Assembly: GCF_003226555.1 (NCBI RefSeq)
Contig: NZ_QKQS01000006.1
Span: 227,221 to 291,220, forward strand
DNA from: Rhodopseudomonas palustris
GTDB lineage: Bacteria > Pseudomonadota > Alphaproteobacteria > Rhizobiales > Xanthobacteraceae
Length of the DNA: 64,000 nt
Reading direction: 5' to 3'
Shown: positions 1 to 7,674 of the stretch, in pieces
Layout: each line of letters starts with the position of its first letter
How positions within the stretch are numbered: position 1 is the first letter of the stretch
Program-made: the position numbers and the translations under genes
Notes under the pieces: model-generated
What the model was told of the DNA's origin: nothing
What the model saw: the letters and a program-made list of their open reading frames with translations, nothing else
Database searches by the model: none

Positions 1-68
1 ACGCTCGGATCGTGTGGGAAGGCGATCCCGCACGCTTTGCCGCCGAGGCCGGAGAAGGCTATCTGTAG
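1..68 (+). CDS. C-terminal end of an unidentified protein (5' truncated by window)
   Basis: The frame beginning at base 3 is open from the window edge and ends at the TAG at 66-68, giving a tail of about 21 residues (ends AAEAGEGYL). It runs in the same direction as the SDR that starts 42 bases later, so the two may be co-transcribed. The tail is too short to name a family. That it is coding is inferred from codon composition and position only. Confidence 0.4.
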   Translation, partial: ARIVWEGDPARFAAEAGEGYL

Positions 69-110
69 CGGCGGCGTCCGGCCGACCCGGACTTCTCCGA
101 AGGGCACTCG

Positions 111-890
111 ATGGACCTGCATCTGCGCGGCAAGCGCGTCCTCATCACCGGCGCGTCGAAAGGCATCGGCGCCGCGGCGGCCGAAGCGTTCGCTGAAGAA
201 GGCTGCCACCTGCGGCTCGCCGCCCGCAACAAGGATGCGCTGGAAGCCCTCGCCGCGCGGCTGCGCGATCAGCACGGCATCGACGTCGCGGTGCATGTCG
301 CCGATCTGCGGAGCAAGACCGACCTCGCCGAGCTCGCCGCGCAGGCGAGCGACATCGACATCCTGATCAACAATGCCGGCGACATTCCGCGCGGCACGAT
401 CGATGCGATCGACGAGGCCGCCTGGCGTCACGCCTGGGATCTGAAAGTGTACGGCTTCATCGATCTGACCCGGCTGGTCTACGCGCAGATGAAAGCGCGC
501 GGCGGCGGCGTGATCATCAACGACATCGGCGCGGCGGGCGAACGGCTCGACGCCGGTTACATCTGCGGCTCCGCCGGCAACGCCGCGTTGATGGCGTTCA
601 CCCGCGCGCTCGGCGGCCGGAGTCTGGCCGACAACATTCGCGTGGTCGGCATCAATCCCGGGCCGGTCGGCACCGATCGTTATCTCGGCCGCATGAAGGG
701 CCGGGCCAAGGCCGAGCTCGGCGACGACAACCGCTACCTGGAGCTCCAGAAGCATCTCCCGCTCGGCCGCCCGGCGCAGCCGCGCGAGATCGCCGACATG
801 ATGGCTTTTCTGGCGTCCGACCGCTCCGGCTACACCACCGGCGCGATCTTCACCGTCGACGGCGGTCTCAGCGCCGGCTGGCCGGCCTGA
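111..890 (+). CDS. SDR family oxidoreductase, atypical active site
   Basis: A 259-residue short-chain dehydrogenase/reductase. The nucleotide-binding motif TGASKGIG lies at residues 13-20 and NNAG at about 87-90, and the C-terminal FTVDGG is typical of the fold. The active site is unusual: the catalytic Ser position reads G (in NDIGAAG), and Tyr150 is followed four residues on by Ser154 instead of Lys, so the YxxxK motif is missing. The fold call is firm; redox activity is doubtful and the substrate is unknown. The ATG at 111 gives the normal SDR N-terminus right before the first beta strand. It lies just downstream of the truncated gene at the window edge. Confidence 0.9.
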   Translation: MDLHLRGKRVLITGASKGIGAAAAEAFAEEGCHLRLAARNKDALEALAARLRDQHGIDVAVHVADLRSKTDLAELAAQASDIDILINNAGDIPRGTIDAIDEAAWRHAWDLKVYGFIDLTRLVYAQMKARGGGVIINDIGAAGERLDAGYICGSAGNAALMAFTRALGGRSLADNIRVVGINPGPVGTDRYLGRMKGRAKAELGDDNRYLELQKHLPLGRPAQPREIADMMAFLASDRSGYTTGAIFTVDGGLSAGWPA

Positions 891-1055
891 CGCGCGTGGC
901 GGATCGTCCAGCGGATCGTGCGGCCCGCAACCCTGCCATGACGATGTGACGGTGCTGCGGGTTTTGCTCCTGCCACGATAACGGAGCAGCAACCTCCGCA
1001 GGCGGCACAACGTCGCTGTTTGATTCAGCGCAAGCGCGGCCTCGCGCGCACAGGC

Positions 1056-1069
1056 GTATCAAACGATAC
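1056..1069. promoter_or_regulatory. Candidate operator: GTATC-N4-GATAC inverted repeat
   Basis: A perfect 5-bp dyad (GTATC, AAAC, GATAC) sits about 20 bases before the start of the beta-glucosidase. It is placed where a repressor would block initiation. No regulator gene lies beside it, so its role is inference from position and symmetry. Confidence 0.3.
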
Positions 1070-1089
1070 CATCAATCGGAGTGCCCGCC

Positions 1090-2466
1090 ATGGCGTCGTC
1101 GCCCACTTCAGCCTCAACCGATTCCGCGCCGGGCTTGCCGGCGCTGTCGCATATCGACCGGGATTTCGTCTGGGGCGTCTCGACCGCCAGCTTCCAGATC
1201 GAGGGAGCCGCCAACGAAGACGGCCGCGGCCAGAGCATCTGGGACGTGTACTGCCGCGCCGGCTATGTCGCCAACAACGACACCGGCGACGTCGCCTGCG
1301 ATCACTACCATCGCTATCAGGAAGACGTCGCGCTGATGAAGGCGCTCGGAATTCAGGCGTATCGGTTCTCGATCGCCTGGCCGCGGATCCTTCCGCAAGG
1401 CACCGGCCCGATCAACGAGCCTGGGCTCGCCTTCTACGACCGTCTGATCGATGCGCTGGAAGCCGCCGGCATCGAGCCGTGGATCTGCCTGTATCATTGG
1501 GATCTGCCGCAGGCGCTGGAAGAGCGCGGCGGCTGGCTCAACCGCGACATCGTGAGCTGGTTCGCCGACTACGCCCGCATCATCGGCCAGCGCTACGGCA
1601 AGCGGGTGAAACGCTTCGCCACCCTCAACGAACCCGGCATCTTCAGCCTGTTCAGCCGCTCGTTCGGCGTCCGCGACCGTAGCGCCGACGACAAGCTGCA
1701 CCGCTGGATTCATCACGTCAATCTGGCCCACGGCGCCGCAGTCGACGCGCTACGCGAGACCGTGCCGGATGCCTCGATCGGACTGATCACCAACTACCAG
1801 CCGGTCTATCCGTCGAGCGACAGGCCCGAAGACGTCGCCGAGGCCAGACTGATCAGCGACTACTGGAATCGCGCTTTCGCCGACCCGCAATATCTCGGCG
1901 AATATCCCGAGCTGATCCGCGACGCCCTCGAGCCGCATGTCCTGCCCGGCGACATGGCACACATCCAGCGGCCGCTCGACTGGTTCGGGCTCAATCACTA
2001 CAGCCCCGTCTACATCAACTCCGATCCGAACGCGATCGTCGGCCTCGGCTGGGGCGCCAAGCCCGCGGGCATTCCGCGCTCGCCGATCGACTGGACGATC
2101 GAGCCCGATGGGTTCCGGGACACGCTGATCGAGATCAGCCGCCGCTACGGCAAGCCGGTCTACGTCACCGAGAACGGCTATGGCAGCAACGTCGAGACTC
2201 CGGACGCCAATGGCGAGGTGATCGACCCCGGCCGCATCGGCTTCCTGCGCGACTACATCACCGCGCTCGATCAGGCGATCGCAGCCGGCGCCGACGTTCG
2301 CGGCTACATGGTGTGGTCGTTGCTCGACAATTTCGAATGGGAATCCGGTTACGGCGTGCGGTTCGGCCTCGTCTATATCGACTATGCCACGCTGCAGCGG
2401 ATCCCGAAGGCATCGTTTAACTGGTTCGCCGACGTGATCCGGCACGCCCGCGGCGGCGGTGCGTGA
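1090..2466 (+). CDS. GH1 family beta-glucosidase
   Basis: A 458-residue glycoside hydrolase family 1 enzyme, expected to hydrolyse beta-glucosides by the retaining mechanism in the cytoplasm (no signal peptide). The acid/base Glu181 lies in LNEP and the nucleophile Glu361 in VTENGYG. The N-terminal FVWGVSTASFQIEGA is the GH1 signature for sugar binding, and the C-terminal WSLLDNFEWESGY is also conserved. Length is normal for the family. The start could be the GTG at 1081, but the ATG at 1090 is preferred. A GTATC/GATAC dyad lies just upstream. No sugar transporter is adjacent, so the natural glycoside is not indicated. Confidence 0.95.
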   Translation: MASSPTSASTDSAPGLPALSHIDRDFVWGVSTASFQIEGAANEDGRGQSIWDVYCRAGYVANNDTGDVACDHYHRYQEDVALMKALGIQAYRFSIAWPRILPQGTGPINEPGLAFYDRLIDALEAAGIEPWICLYHWDLPQALEERGGWLNRDIVSWFADYARIIGQRYGKRVKRFATLNEPGIFSLFSRSFGVRDRSADDKLHRWIHHVNLAHGAAVDALRETVPDASIGLITNYQPVYPSSDRPEDVAEARLISDYWNRAFADPQYLGEYPELIRDALEPHVLPGDMAHIQRPLDWFGLNHYSPVYINSDPNAIVGLGWGAKPAGIPRSPIDWTIEPDGFRDTLIEISRRYGKPVYVTENGYGSNVETPDANGEVIDPGRIGFLRDYITALDQAIAAGADVRGYMVWSLLDNFEWESGYGVRFGLVYIDYATLQRIPKASFNWFADVIRHARGGGA

Positions 2467-2481
2467 GCCTGCCGGCTTTGC

Positions 2482-3594
2482 TTACGACGGCGCCAGCTCG
2501 CGCGCGGCGCCGGACGGCCCGGCCGGGAGCCGATCCGGCATCTGATCGATCGCGGCGAGCAGCGCCGCGACGCGATTGGCGGAGGACCGCCAATCCGCCA
2601 GCCGCTGGTAATTATCGACCAGCCAGTTCACCGCGCCCTGCACGGTGACGAAAGCGGCCGCGCTCTGCGTCACCTCGCCGAGCGTCATCGCGCCGGCGAG
2701 ATATTTCGGAAAGCACAGGAAGTACGCGGCGACCGGCGCGAACAGGAAGTTGCTGTGCGACACCAGCGTCATGTCGACGAGCTGCCAGCACAGGTCGCGC
2801 CACGACCGCAGCACTTCCTGCAGGCGCCGCGCCAGCTTCGCCATCCACGCCTTCTCGTCGGCCTCGCTGGCCGGACGGCCGCCACGCATCACTTCGGCGG
2901 CAGCGCGGAATTCCGCCTCGTTCTGATTGCGCCGTTCGCTGATGCTGGTCATGCGCCGGCCGAACCACAGCATCAGCGCCGTCATGATCGTCGAATAGCC
3001 GATCACGCCGACGACCAGATAGCCGGGGATCTCGGCGCGATAGCCGAACACGGTGAGATCGATGCTGCCGCCGACGCTCCACAGCACGCTGAAGAAGGTC
3101 AGCGCCGTCAACACCGAAGACAGGAACGCCAGGATCAGATCGACCGGAGAGTCAGTGGCGATCCGGACGTCCTCGGCGAGGCGATATTCCGGGTTCTCGG
3201 CGCCGTGATCTGTACCATCGATTGGAACGTTGTGGTCCTTTCGCGACCAGCGCGCGAGGATTTCACATGTCATCGACTCGCGCCATTTGCGTTGCCCGGT
3301 CATGCGGCCCCACACCGAGGTCGCGGCGAGCATCACGCTGGTGACGGCGAGCGCCACGAAGATCCCCGTCTGCGCCCACAGGGCGCCGGCGTCCTTCCGC
3401 TCCAGCGCATCGAAGAAATGCCGATTCCACAAATTGAGATAAAACTGAACCAGCAGCTGCGCCAGCACCACGCCGATCAGCACCACGATCAGCCCCGTGA
3501 CGCGAGGCTTGCCGCTCAGCCAAAATTTGCGGGACAGCAGCCAGAACCCGGTCAGGTTGTGGCCGTTGGAGTCGTTATGTGAGAAGAGTCCCAT
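2482..3594 (-). CDS. SbmA/BacA-like ABC-type membrane protein without ATPase domain
   Basis: A protein of about 370 residues with four to six hydrophobic segments, matching the SbmA/BacA family transmembrane module (FYLNLWNRHFFDALE, the WR-rich segment near residue 100, AENPEYRLAEDVR, and the late WRDLCWQ region). Members take up peptides, or very-long-chain substrates in BacA-type proteins. The ATPase domain carried by the longer relatives is absent: the protein ends shortly after AIDQMPDRLPAG with no Walker motifs. Start at the ATG complementary to 3592-3594 (MGLFSHND). It is convergent with the beta-glucosidase and divergent from the amidase. Family call is good; transported substrate unknown. 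Confidence 0.8.
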   Translation of the reverse strand: MGLFSHNDSNGHNLTGFWLLSRKFWLSGKPRVTGLIVVLIGVVLAQLLVQFYLNLWNRHFFDALERKDAGALWAQTGIFVALAVTSVMLAATSVWGRMTGQRKWRESMTCEILARWSRKDHNVPIDGTDHGAENPEYRLAEDVRIATDSPVDLILAFLSSVLTALTFFSVLWSVGGSIDLTVFGYRAEIPGYLVVGVIGYSTIMTALMLWFGRRMTSISERRNQNEAEFRAAAEVMRGGRPASEADEKAWMAKLARRLQEVLRSWRDLCWQLVDMTLVSHSNFLFAPVAAYFLCFPKYLAGAMTLGEVTQSAAAFVTVQGAVNWLVDNYQRLADWRSSANRVAALLAAIDQMPDRLPAGPSGAARELAPS

Positions 3595-3731
3595 GACGCG
3601 ATATAAGGCCCCGGCCGGCGGGTTGTGAAGCGCTCCGGGGCTACCCATTGCGTCTAGTCTTGGTATCCGGTCCAACGCGCCGACGTGATGCGATGACGTC
3701 GCCGGCGCAATCAACTCAGGGGAGTTACAGG

Positions 3732-5165
3732 GTGGCGGCAGATCAGGCGCTGGTAAAGGAAACCGCTTGTGCAGTGGTGGGCAAGCTCAAATCCGGCGAG
3801 GTGACGCCGCTCGAGCTGCTCGACGTGCTGGAAGCGCGGATCGCCGAGGTCGACGGCGCCGTCAACGCCTTGCCGACGCTGTGCTTCGACCGCGCCCGCG
3901 GCCACGCCGCCGAGCTGATGAAGAAGCCGCCCGCTGAGCGCGGTCTGCTGGCCGGGCTACCGCTGCCGATCAAGGACCTCACCGCGGTCGCCGGCGTGCT
4001 CACCACCCAGGGCTCGCCGATCTACAAGGATCACGTCCCGGCCCGCTCCGACCTGATGGTCGAGAATCTCGAAGCCAACGGCGCGGTGGTCTACGCCAAG
4101 TCCAACACCCCCGAATTCGGCGCCGGCGCCAACACCTTCAACGAAGTGTTCGGAGCGACCCGCAATCCGTGGGACCTGTCGCGCTCGGCGGCCGGCTCGT
4201 CCGGCGGCGCCGCGGCGGCGCTGGCATCCGGCACCGCATGGCTGGCCCAAGGCTCCGACATGGGCGGCTCGCTGCGCAACCCGGCGAGCTTCTGCGGCAT
4301 CGTCGGCCTGCGCCCGAGCTTCGGCCGGGTCGCGCATACGCCGGCGGCCAAGATCGACCGCAATCTCGGCGTCAATGGCCCGATGGCGCGCAACGTCGAG
4401 GACGTCGCGCTGCTGCTCGACGCGATGAGCGGCGAATTCGCCGCCGATCCCTTGTCGATCCCCTCACCCGCGACTTCGTTCCTCACCGCGGCGCGGTCGC
4501 GGCAGAAGCCGCTGCGCGTCGCCTATTCGCCCGATCTCGGTATCACCCCGGTCGATCCCGAAGTCGCCGCCGTCACCCGCAAGGCGGCCGAGCGCTTCGC
4601 CGAGGCCGGCGTGACCGTCGAACAGGCCAAGCCCGACCTGTCCGAAGCGCATGAATGCTTCCACGTGCTGCGCGCCTTCGACTTCGCGATCAGCAAGGCC
4701 GAGTTGCTGCGCACCAAGCGCGACCTACTCAAGCCGGAAGTGATCTGGAATATCGAGCAGGGCCTGAAGCTCAGCGTTGACGATCTCGCCAAGGCCGAAG
4801 CGCAGCGCGTGGCGATGGCGGCGCGCACGATCGAGTTCTTCCAGAGCTACGACCTGCTGCTGTGCCCGGCGACGATCACCGCGCCGTTCCCGGTCGAGCA
4901 GCGCTACCTCGCCGAATGCAACGGGCACACCTTCGACAACTACGTCGAATGGCTCGGCATCGTCTATGCGATCACGCTGGTGTGCTGCCCCGCGCTGTCG
5001 CTGCCCTGCGGCTTCACCAAGACCGGGCTGCCGGTCGGCCTGCAGATGGTGGCGAAGCCGCGCAACGAAGCCGGCCTGCTCGCTGGCGCCGCGCTGCTCG
5101 AGGACATTCTCGGTCTGAAGGGCACGACCCCGATCGACCCGCGTCCGGCGCCCGCCAGCCTGTAG
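3732..5165 (+). CDS. Amidase signature family hydrolase
   Basis: An amidase-signature enzyme of about 477 residues that hydrolyses a carboxamide bond. The Ser-cisSer-Lys triad is visible: Lys81 in PLPIKDL, the cis-Ser in AAGSSGG (about residue 156) and the nucleophile Ser180 in GSDMGGSLRNP. I chose the GTG at 3732 because an AGGGGAG ribosome-binding site precedes it at good spacing; an in-frame ATG at 3693 lacks one. It is divergent from the SbmA-like gene. A ferredoxin/P450 set begins about 100 bases downstream with its own operator-like repeats, so it is probably a separate unit. Substrate unknown. A second, distantly related amidase lies at 41739-43211. Confidence 0.93.
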   Translation: MAADQALVKETACAVVGKLKSGEVTPLELLDVLEARIAEVDGAVNALPTLCFDRARGHAAELMKKPPAERGLLAGLPLPIKDLTAVAGVLTTQGSPIYKDHVPARSDLMVENLEANGAVVYAKSNTPEFGAGANTFNEVFGATRNPWDLSRSAAGSSGGAAAALASGTAWLAQGSDMGGSLRNPASFCGIVGLRPSFGRVAHTPAAKIDRNLGVNGPMARNVEDVALLLDAMSGEFAADPLSIPSPATSFLTAARSRQKPLRVAYSPDLGITPVDPEVAAVTRKAAERFAEAGVTVEQAKPDLSEAHECFHVLRAFDFAISKAELLRTKRDLLKPEVIWNIEQGLKLSVDDLAKAEAQRVAMAARTIEFFQSYDLLLCPATITAPFPVEQRYLAECNGHTFDNYVEWLGIVYAITLVCCPALSLPCGFTKTGLPVGLQMVAKPRNEAGLLAGAALLEDILGLKGTTPIDPRPAPASL

Positions 5166-5183
5166 GCGCCGACGGGACTGGCG

Positions 5184-5223
5184 GTTGCAACACGCTGTGC
5201 TACTCTCCGGCGTGTTGCAACAC
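5184..5223. promoter_or_regulatory. Two GTTGCAACAC direct repeats, candidate double operator
   Basis: GTTGCAACAC occurs at 5184-5193 and again at 5214-5223, a period of 30 bases or about three helical turns. Each copy contains the self-complementary octamer GTTGCAAC. The pair lies between the amidase stop and the ferredoxin start (5265) and is well placed to control the ferredoxin-P450 set. The repeats are seen directly; the regulator is unknown. Confidence 0.5.
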
Positions 5224-5264
5224 CGATAGATCCGCCGACAAAGGCGGACGATGGGGAAACGCCA

Positions 5265-5492
5265 ATGTCCGATCACCTGAATGCGTCCGAAACGCTGAAA
5301 ATCCACGTCGACCAGGACAAGTGTCAGGGCCATGCGCGCTGCAAAGCGCTGGCTCCGGAGCTGTTCGAGCTCGACGATTACGGCAATGCTCACGAGATCG
5401 GCGACGGCGCGGTGCCCACCGCGCTGATCGACCAGGCGTGGCTGGCCAAATCCAACTGCCCGGAGAACGCGATCGTCATCGACGAGGCCTGA
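5265..5492 (+). CDS. P450-associated ferredoxin with CxxHxxC motif ([3Fe-4S]/[4Fe-4S])
   Basis: A 75-residue single-cluster ferredoxin. The cluster motif is C20-Q-G-H23-A-R-C26 with C65-P near the C terminus, so one usual Cys ligand is replaced by His. This CxxHxxC(X)nCP pattern is known for small ferredoxins that pass electrons to bacterial cytochromes P450. The partner is almost certainly the P450 that starts 69 bases downstream. No ferredoxin reductase is encoded in the window, so electrons must come from a reductase elsewhere. Double GTTGCAACAC repeats lie upstream. The start ATG follows a GGGGAAACGCCA leader. Confidence 0.92.
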   Translation: MSDHLNASETLKIHVDQDKCQGHARCKALAPELFELDDYGNAHEIGDGAVPTALIDQAWLAKSNCPENAIVIDEA

Positions 5493-5560
5493 TCACTCCG
5501 TCTTCTCCCGTTCGAGCGGCGCCAAGACCGCAACGACTTCTCGCAGAGGAAACGCCAGAC

Positions 5561-6760
5561 ATGAGCGACCGAGCACCCGTCACCGACTGGGTCAACGACT
5601 TCGACCACACCGATCCGCGTTGGACCGAGAATCCGTATCCGATCTGGGACGAGCTGCGCGCGGCCAGCCCGCTGATCCATACCGAGCGCTTTCTCGGCTG
5701 CTACATGCCGACCACCTTCGCGGCGGTGAAGGAGATTTCCTACGACACCGAGCACTTCTCGTCGCGGCGGATCATCGTCCGCAACGTCCGCTCGGCATCG
5801 CCGCCGCCGGCGCCGCCGATCACCTCCGATCCGCCCGAGCACAAGCCGGCCAAGCGCCTGCTGTTGCCGCCGTTCACGCCGGATGCGGTCGCCAAGCTGG
5901 AGCCGCGGGTGCGCGCGATCTGTAACGAGCTGATCGACGCCTTCATCGAGGACGACGGCTGCGACGCCGCGACCGCCTATACCAAGCACATTCCGGTCAA
6001 GACGATCTGCCACATGCTCGGCATTCCGGAAGACGACAGCGACATCTTCATCCGCTGGATTCACGAAATCCTCGAACTCGGTATCAACGACGATGCCATC
6101 CTGATGAAGGCGGTGTTCGAGATGAGCACCTACTTCGCCGGCCACATCGCGCACCGCAAGCAGAAACCGACCGACGATCTGATCACCACGCTGATGAACG
6201 CCCGCGACGACAACGGCCAGCCGCTGTCGGACGCGCATGTGCTCGGCTCGCTGCGGCTGCTGCTGATCGCCGGCATCGATACCACCTGGAGCGCGATCGG
6301 CGCGGCGCTGTGGCACCTCGCCACGCATCCGGCCGACCGTGAGCGGCTGATCGCCGAGCCGGAGCTGATGCCGACCGCGATCGAGGAATTCCTGCGCGCC
6401 TATTCGCCGGTGACGATGGCGCGCGAGGTGATGAAGGAGACCGCGATCGCCGGCTGCCCGGTGAAGCCGGGCAACATGGTGCTGCTGTCGTTCCCCGCCG
6501 CCAACCGCGATCCATCGGTGTTTCCCGACGCCGACAAAGTGAAGATCGACCGCAAGGAGAATCCGCACGTCGCGTTCGGTCTCGGCATCCATCGCTGCGT
6601 CGGTTCCAACCTGGCGCGGATGGAGATGACGGTTGCGATCGAGGAGTGGCTGAAGCGGATCGCTTCGTTTAGGCTCGACCCGTCACAAAAAGTGCGGTGG
6701 TCGGAGGGCACAGTCCGTGGCCCGCGCAGCCTGCCGCTACTATTCGACAAGCCGAGCTGA
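5561..6760 (+). CDS. Cytochrome P450
   Basis: A 399-residue soluble bacterial class I P450. The I-helix oxygen-binding motif AGIDTT is at 237-242, the ExxR motif E276-F-L-R279 follows, and the haem-binding loop FGLGIHRCVGSN carries the Cys346 thiolate. It should insert oxygen from O2 into a small organic substrate using electrons from the ferredoxin just upstream. The ATG at 5561 is preferred for length and the NPYPIWDELRAASPL N-terminus usual for the family; an open frame reaches further upstream but overlaps the amidase and ferredoxin. The gene is followed 21 bases later by a molybdopterin oxidoreductase. Substrate unknown. Confidence 0.96.
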   Translation: MSDRAPVTDWVNDFDHTDPRWTENPYPIWDELRAASPLIHTERFLGCYMPTTFAAVKEISYDTEHFSSRRIIVRNVRSASPPPAPPITSDPPEHKPAKRLLLPPFTPDAVAKLEPRVRAICNELIDAFIEDDGCDAATAYTKHIPVKTICHMLGIPEDDSDIFIRWIHEILELGINDDAILMKAVFEMSTYFAGHIAHRKQKPTDDLITTLMNARDDNGQPLSDAHVLGSLRLLLIAGIDTTWSAIGAALWHLATHPADRERLIAEPELMPTAIEEFLRAYSPVTMAREVMKETAIAGCPVKPGNMVLLSFPAANRDPSVFPDADKVKIDRKENPHVAFGLGIHRCVGSNLARMEMTVAIEEWLKRIASFRLDPSQKVRWSEGTVRGPRSLPLLFDKPS

Positions 6761-6781
6761 GCCACGCCCGAAAGGTCGCCG

Positions 6782-7447
6782 ATGTCCGACGATGCCGAAC
6801 TGCCGCCGGAGTCCAAACTCACCCGCAGCAAGCAGCGCTGGGCGGCAGAAGGCAAATTCCTCACCGGCCGGCACGTCCGGCCGGATGAGCAGCGGCTGCC
6901 GCCGGGCCAGCATCTGGTGAAAGACTGGCCGGTGCTCGATCTCGGCCTGACGCCGCAGATCGGCCGCGACCGATGGCGGCTCGACGTCTACGGCTCGGTG
7001 GCGCAGCCGGTGTTTTGGGATTGGGCGCAGTTCATGGCGCAGCCGCAGGCCGACATCGTCTCCGATATCCACTGCGTGACCACCTGGTCGCGCTACGACA
7101 ATCGCTGGCGCGGGCTCGCGACGCGAACGCTGCTCGACGCCTGCCAGCCGACCGATCATGCCCGCTACGTCGTGCTGCACAGCTATGACGGCTACACGAC
7201 GAATCTCGCGATCGAAGACTTCGCCGCCGCGGATGCGCTGCTCGCGCACAGCTGGTCCGGCGCGCCGCTCGATCAGGAGCACGGCGGTCCGGTGCGCCTC
7301 GTCGTGCCGCATCTGTATTTCTGGAAGAGCGCGAAGTGGCTGCAGGCCATCGAATTCCGCGACGGCGACGCGCCCGGCTATTGGGAGGTTCGCGGCTATC
7401 ACAATCGTGGCGATCCATGGGCCGAGCAGCGCTATTCCGGTGATTGA
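6782..7447 (+). CDS. Sulfite-oxidase-family molybdopterin oxidoreductase
   Basis: A 221-residue protein made of a single oxidoreductase molybdopterin-binding domain (sulfite oxidase/YedY-like fold). Cys98 in DIHCVTTWSRYDNRW is the expected molybdenum ligand. LHSYDGYTTN and the late PHLYFWKSAKWLQAIEF are family landmarks. There is no twin-arginine signal peptide and no C-terminal dimerisation domain, so this is the short cytoplasmic form. It starts 21 bases after the P450 stop and is probably in the same operon. The reaction is not known for this group. Confidence 0.9.
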   Translation: MSDDAELPPESKLTRSKQRWAAEGKFLTGRHVRPDEQRLPPGQHLVKDWPVLDLGLTPQIGRDRWRLDVYGSVAQPVFWDWAQFMAQPQADIVSDIHCVTTWSRYDNRWRGLATRTLLDACQPTDHARYVVLHSYDGYTTNLAIEDFAAADALLAHSWSGAPLDQEHGGPVRLVVPHLYFWKSAKWLQAIEFRDGDAPGYWEVRGYHNRGDPWAEQRYSGD

Positions 7448-7457
7448 CGCCGCGCCG

Positions 7458-7553
7458 GTCATTCCGGGGCGCGCCGACAGGCGCGAACCCGGAATCTCGA
7501 GGTGCTCTGAACTTCTGGATTCCGGGTTCGCGCTCCGCGCGCCCCGGAATGAC
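7458..7553. repeat. Dispersed palindromic element, ATTCCGGGGC family (copy 1)
   Basis: A long imperfect inverted repeat: the left arm starts GTCATTCCGGGGCGC and the right arm ends GCGCCCCGGAATGAC, with inner arms ACCCGGAAT and ATTCCGGGTT. Four similar copies occur in the window (27178, 28228, 32297, 60692). It is intergenic and directly abuts a second palindrome of another family. Confidence 0.85.
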
Positions 7554-7577
7554 GATCTGTAGCAAAGAGAATCCACC

Positions 7578-7651
7578 CGTCATTGCGAGCGAAGCGAAGC
7601 AATCCAGCCTCGTGCACTGAAGTGGATTGCTTCGCTTCGCTCGCAATGACG
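7578..7651. repeat. Dispersed palindromic element, CATTGCGAGC family (copy 1)
   Basis: An inverted repeat with outer arms CGTCATTGCGAGCGAAGCG and the complementary CGCTTCGCTCGCAATGACG, and inner arms AAGCAATCCA and TGGATTGCTT. Related copies occur at 38651, 43238 and as a half element at 49770. It lies between the molybdopterin enzyme and the hydrolase-OsmC gene, 23 bases before the latter's start. Confidence 0.85.
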
Positions 7652-7674
7652 ACGGAACATCAGGAGCATGCACT

